Assembly (NCBI GenBank): GCA_026874595.1
Contig: CM049322.1
Span: forward strand, 54,215,386 to 54,279,385
Length of the DNA stretch: 64,000 nt
Reading direction: 5' to 3'
DNA from: Sipunculus nudus
Lineage: Eukaryota; Annelida; Sipuncula; Golfingiida; Sipunculidae
Shown here one piece after another: positions 59,490 through 64,000 of the stretch (position 1 is its first letter; every line of letters starts with the position of its first letter). The position numbers and the translations under genes are program-made. The notes under the pieces were generated by a model that was given only the letters and a program-made list of their open reading frames with translations, was not told where the DNA came from and did no database searches.

Positions 59490-62130
59490 GTGATTAGTAT
59501 AAATTCTCAATACCAAGTGTCAATGTGCGTGGCATCTGTAATTATTTGTGACACAGGAAACTTAAATTGGTTAACAAAACACGACATGGATAAAGACATA
59601 TGTTTTATACAAGAAACTCATTCAGTAGAGAAGAGTGAACAATCAGTGGCGAGGTACATGGGTTTTTTTTGTTCACAAGGAACTGGTCAAGTCAGAGGTG
59701 TCAGTATATTTATTACTGGTGAAAAACTGCAGTTCAAGTTAATTAAATGTATCTATGACAAAGACAGTAGATTGTTGCCATTTTTTACAGGAGTGTCAAT
59801 TCTTACTAGTCAATGTTTATTGCACAAACAGTGAGACAGAACAAGTGCTGCAAAAGATTAGCAATTGCATGCTCAACAGAAAAAAAGCAGAGCTAACAGA
59901 AAAAAGCGTGTAATGATATCATTATTTTTGAAATATTTAAAGATTTAAAACAGAAACTTGACGAAGGTTATGATCTGATAACAGAGGGTATAATTATTAG
60001 ATTCAGAGAACAATTGTAGGAGCAGGTTGAGTGCAGCTAAAAAATTTTTTAAATCATGATAAGAGAAATCATGAAATGACAGCTATAAAAAATAAAAGTA
60101 GGGTCTGCAGAAACAATGGATCACAACAAAATTATGTCGCATATTCATGAATACTATGTACATAGGTTTTCAAGATCTGCAGAACTTCCCCCTGAGGATT
60201 CTACTCGGAAAGCATTTATTGCCTTAAAGTGTGAAGAAAACTTCACTGTCACGGGAGAACTTGAATCTTTAAAAGTATCCCAAATAATAAAGGGTATCAC
60301 TCGGGAGAGTTACCTGGGAGCTGTAAGAAAAAAATCAAGGAAGAAGTAAAGATATATACAATCCTGGAGACTTATAAGCTTAATCAATGTAAACTGTAAG
60401 GTGTTAAGGAAATTTTAGTTTCACGATCGCGAAAGGCTTTGCAAAAGTTATTCCACTTGGATCAGAATGCGTTTGTCGCAGGCCGCTATGTCGAAAATTC
60501 AGTTCGTTTATATAACGATAATTTGGAATATTGTGTTACAGAAAAAGACGAAACAATTCTCTTCGGAACGGACTTTAAAGTAGCTTTTGACTCATTTGAC
60601 CAGGTTTTCATGTTAAGAGTTTAAAAAACTGGATAAAATCTTTGTATAATAACATGACAAGCTGTAATATTAACATTGGTTTTACAACACCATACTTTAT
60701 GTTGTCTAGGGTACTAAACAGGGGGATCTAATATCCCCATATATGTTTATATTAGTTTTGGAAGTGTATACACATCAAGGGCGTATAAATAAGAATATCC
60801 GTGGAGTCCATATTGGTGCATATAAACTAAAGATGACATGGCTTCCAGAATACATAACTTCTTTTATCAGGAACACAGTTTCAAAATTTATTTGGGACGA
60901 TAAATGGGCTTTAATAATTTTTCTTCCCTGCATGTAAATTTCAATAAAGCTGCCGCAAAGATCTGTGCAAAAAAGCTTAGTAAAGTAGAACCAGTTTCAT
61001 GTAAATGGGTTTACCTGATAAAAGGAGCAATTAAAACTCTTGGCATCTGGCATTCACATGATAATGAAATCAGTAGGAAACTTAATTTTGATAATGTGAT
61101 AGAAGAAGGAAAACATCCTCACTGTGTAATAAAGCAGAAATTTAAGATTGTTTGAAGGGGCAGAAATATGTAGAATATTAGCTTTATCCATTTGTATTCA
61201 ATAAACTGTGAATACCATAGAATTCCATCAAAGATACCAGGCTTTTATAAACATTGTCTCAAAATGACCAAACAAAAAAAAATGAAGTAAAACTACAGCC
61301 TCTCTGGAAAAATAGGTGTTGATGAAAAATAAAGTTGAGAAGTCAGTATACTGAAAATATTTGGATTTATGTGGAATAAGGTTTCTAAAAGACTTAGTAT
61401 TAAAAGAACGAAAAATGCTAACATGCTATGATGATTAAAAATATCCAAATATTAGAACAGGTGTTTATCTCATACTGAGATCCATATTAGCCGCAATACG
61501 ATGTGGCCAAAATTATCGTGAGACAAGGATTTCAAATATAATGAAGGTATATCAGAGGAGCATATCATAATTACAACTAAGGGTATTTCAAATATACAAG
61601 TCTTTGTCTTCCAAATATGTTTATGATATATTGGTTGACAAAAACATCAACTGCACCCTCATCATTCTCATAACTATTTACCAATCAATAGGTCAATTCA
61701 CAACTTGAAGTTAGTTGAAAGTTACCGAGATTCTCATTGTTTCACAGACTCAGAGACCAAGAAACACATGTTTTATTGTTTTATTTAGAAAAATCTGTAT
61801 TTTAGAATTGTGGATTGGATGAAAACAAATGGAATGATTATGCCACCATTAACCTTGAACACAGTATTGTATGGAATGTTTCAACTTAAGAGTAACCTTC
61901 TAATAAATAAGGTGCTCTTAACATTTAAAATGTGTGTATATCATGGTGGAACGGAATATACTAAGAAAACAAGTAATTCCAAGTCAGACTTTTTAAGGAG
62001 ATTGAAATATATAGAAAAAAATAAACATCTCATAGCAACAGAAACAGAAACAGAAAGTAATTCCAAGTCAGATTTTTTAAGGAGATTGAAATATGTAGAA
62101 AAAATAAACATCTCATAGCAAAACAGAAAT
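59490..62130 (+). mobile_element. L1/Tx1-like LINE remnant, plus strand
   Basis: Broken plus-strand frames follow the order of a LINE second protein. At 59490-59860 there is an endonuclease piece (DICFIQETHSVEKSEQSVAR, then GVSIFITGEKLQFK), with the glutamate of the QETH motif kept. At 60116-60360 there is the linker before reverse transcriptase. At 60360-60770 come reverse transcriptase motifs (RLISLINVNCKVL, DQNAFVAGRYVENSVRLYND, TDFKVAFDSFD, then ISPYMFILVLEV). At 60840-61155 is a post-RT piece (NTVSKFIWDDKW), and at 61810-62118 a C-terminal piece. The FADD active-site region is deleted between about 60830 and 60840. Many stops occur. It is 5'-truncated and inactive. Confidence 0.75.
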
Positions 62131-62135
62131 AAATA
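61971..62135 (+). repeat. 84-bp direct tandem duplication in the LINE tail
   Basis: AAGTAATTCCAAGTCAGACT starts at 61971 and again at 62055 with few differences. The period, 84 bp, is 28 codons, so the frame continues through both copies (SNSKSDFLRRLKY twice). Confidence 0.85.
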
Positions 62136-63240
62136 TAAGAAATCCACACGTTTAGAAAAAAAGTACAAAATTAGGAAAGAGTTATAACATAGAGTAGCAC
62201 AGTATTGAAAGAAAAAGCAAGGGGAAATTTATTCTGCAAAGTCCACAATAATATAGGTATATAAACTGCATGTGCAAATTACAAGCATTGAAGATTTGAA
62301 GTATAGTTGAAATATTATCCAGCAAAAGTGCTTTGTATAAATTGTATGCATTGTATTTTATGTGATTTTGAGCAAGAATGTATGAAATGTGCAAATTTTT
62401 TTAACAGAGAACATAATGCCTATATAAAATATGTATCTGAAAAAGAAATTATGTTGTATAATTCACAAATGTGCAATATTTATTTTCCTATCCGCTAATA
62501 TAAATAATTTTTGTATCAATAGGTGGGCGTATCGTTATTGCCAATATTACAATGGGTAATATAAATAAACAAGGCGCAAGAAGATCCACTTTTCCGCTTT
62601 CCATGGTATATTTTATGTAACCTGTTGGATATTCTTTATTAATAACACAACTGTGAATGTCGTTGTTTAGGCATTTGACCAATGTGCTTGAAAAATATTC
62701 GAAACCGAATATTTCTAAGTCACCGAACATGTAATTATTACCTGACCGATGGAATCAAATGCAGCAGCAAAAATAACTCACAATACTCCTTACAGGAGCC
62801 TATGCTGTCTGATCCGTCTTTATTATACAAGGAAGATCTGCTTTGATGAGATTCGACATAAGTTACTATTTTGCAAACTACATGGACCAAACTGATTGAC
62901 ACAAGGTGATAATAACAATTTATCTTGACCTGTTTTTTTTTAATTCACAATTGCTTACCTTTGTACTAGTGGTATGATTCTCTACTTCAAAACAATGGTT
63001 AAATATTTTCCGATGTATATTATGTATAACATTGTATAGCAAGCATTTATATATACACATAGGATTCTCATGTTGGTCAGTTATATAGACACATCCAGGA
63101 CTATAAAAATGAATATTCGCTTTCTGCAGACATAATATTATTCAATCTTTGCAAAACTGTTTCATGTTTTGTTAATGTTCCGTTAGATAAAGCTACCTGT
63201 GTTTTAATAGAATGGCATGTTTAATGAACGTGATAAAACA
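62136..63240. other. Spacer between LINE remnants, no gene seen
   Basis: AT-rich. The open frames at 62182-62394 and 62488-62730 show no family resemblance; part of this stretch may be LINE 3' UTR or eroded LINE sequence. Confidence 0.4.
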
Positions 63241-64000
63241 TCTTTAAATAATGGTTGTTGTTTACATTTTGACATGTAAACATAATACTTAACTAATGGT
63301 AATAAATTGTCTAGTAACTGATTAGTGCTGAGATTAAGAAGTTTACTGTGTGTGAGAAGATGCTTGGTAAATCAAAATTCTCCTACCATCTAGACACTTC
63401 ATACCATATCTGCTTTAGGAAGTTTCAATCATAGAAATATGTAATATGATTTCTATATCTCCTTTACAAAATTCATGTCTATTAAACCGGTTTTTAAAAG
63501 TTTAACATTCACTGTATTGCTTGTGTGCAAAATCTTAAATTTAAAAAGTATTTTAGTTTTGTTGATATAGTTATTAACTTTATATATTTTTTTTGTTCAG
63601 ATTTTGTCTATATTAGAGTTTGCGATATCTTGATGAAACCATGAAATACTATTTTCTGGGTGTACATATTTTTATTCAATAATTTCAGTATATATAGCTT
63701 TTAGAGGTTTTGACATTTGAATAAAATTATCGATTTTATATGCAGTGGCATAATCTTCTCGTCAGTTTCTCATATTTTTCCATTTTGTAGAAATTGCAGG
63801 TAAAATACTATTAAAAGTTATTATCTGTTTAATTTCTCTATCAAATTACGGAAGAATTTTATGGCAGCTTCATACAATCTTTTATATATATACTTTCACC
63901 GTTCATTTTCAGGTGAGAATTTCTCAACAGATATTGTTCTTTCTGGGATACAAAAATTGCATTCACACCATTCATATAAAACTTCTTGTCAGTAACTAAC
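63241..64000 (-). mobile_element. L1/Tx1-like LINE 3' coding remnant, minus strand, cut by window edge
   Basis: On the minus strand 63990-63890 encodes WCECNFCIPERTISVEKFSP and 63340-63230 encodes LLDNLLPLVKYYVYMSKCKQ followed by PLFKDVLSRSL, the type of pattern seen at the C-terminus of the LINE at 61810-62118 (LINKVLLTFKMCVYHGGTEY). Stops and frame changes lie between. The 5' part would be beyond the right end. The assignment rests mostly on the last block. Confidence 0.5.

Noticed and set aside
1-64000. tRNA or rRNA genes
   Set aside because: I scanned for obvious B-box-like and rRNA-like sequences and saw none convincing; a covariance-model search was not possible.

Overview
The window is eukaryotic, AT-rich and repeat-dense, with very little protein-coding sequence. 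A lophotrochozoan genome, most likely a mollusc (bivalve-like), fits best. The reasons are the mix of a Ty3/gypsy element with integrase-type sequence ahead of reverse transcriptase, an ISL2EU-type DNA transposon (THAP protein plus SAP-SWIM-YqaJ-type protein), L1/Tx1-like LINE remnants, a Mutator-like fragment and many degenerate minisatellites. The organism cannot be fixed further from sequence alone.

Only two ordinary genes look intact, both on the minus strand with a single coding exon. One (2695-4068) encodes a 457-residue type II membrane glycosyltransferase with a DxD motif. The other (11262-12281) encodes a 339-residue type II membrane protein with a class I SAM-dependent methyltransferase domain. 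Both look like Golgi-lumen enzymes. They lie about 7 kb apart, so a shared role in modified (for example O-methylated) glycans is possible but is only inferred.

Layout: 558-1534 holds a broken Mutator-like transposase domain. 4674-5450 and 7465-7835 are arrays of a 40-bp minisatellite. 7465-9240 is a degenerate copy of a large repeat unit that recurs downstream. 13080-13710 is a 15-bp minisatellite. 14844-23215 is an LTR retrotransposon with ~1.2-kb diverged LTRs, a perfect CTGGT target duplication, a primer-binding-site candidate and a polypurine tract. It carries broken gag, protease, integrase zinc finger, reverse transcriptase and RNase H, in that order, and a nested ZNF862/hAT-like fragment lies ahead of gag. 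26284-34650 and 34905-43190 are two tandem copies of an ~8.4-kb gene-free unit; a partial third copy is at 54670-58850. 43290-49200 is mainly a 33-bp minisatellite. 50490-54019 is a decayed ISL2EU-type transposon with ~55-bp terminal inverted repeats, and its empty site survives in a paralogous block at about 9965. 59490-62130 holds a plus-strand L1/Tx1-like LINE remnant, and a minus-strand LINE piece runs off the right end.

The genes do not form an operon or pathway cluster. The structure of the window comes mostly from segmental duplication, minisatellite growth and nested transposon insertion. All alignments were made by eye; identities are approximate and family names rest on motif recognition.
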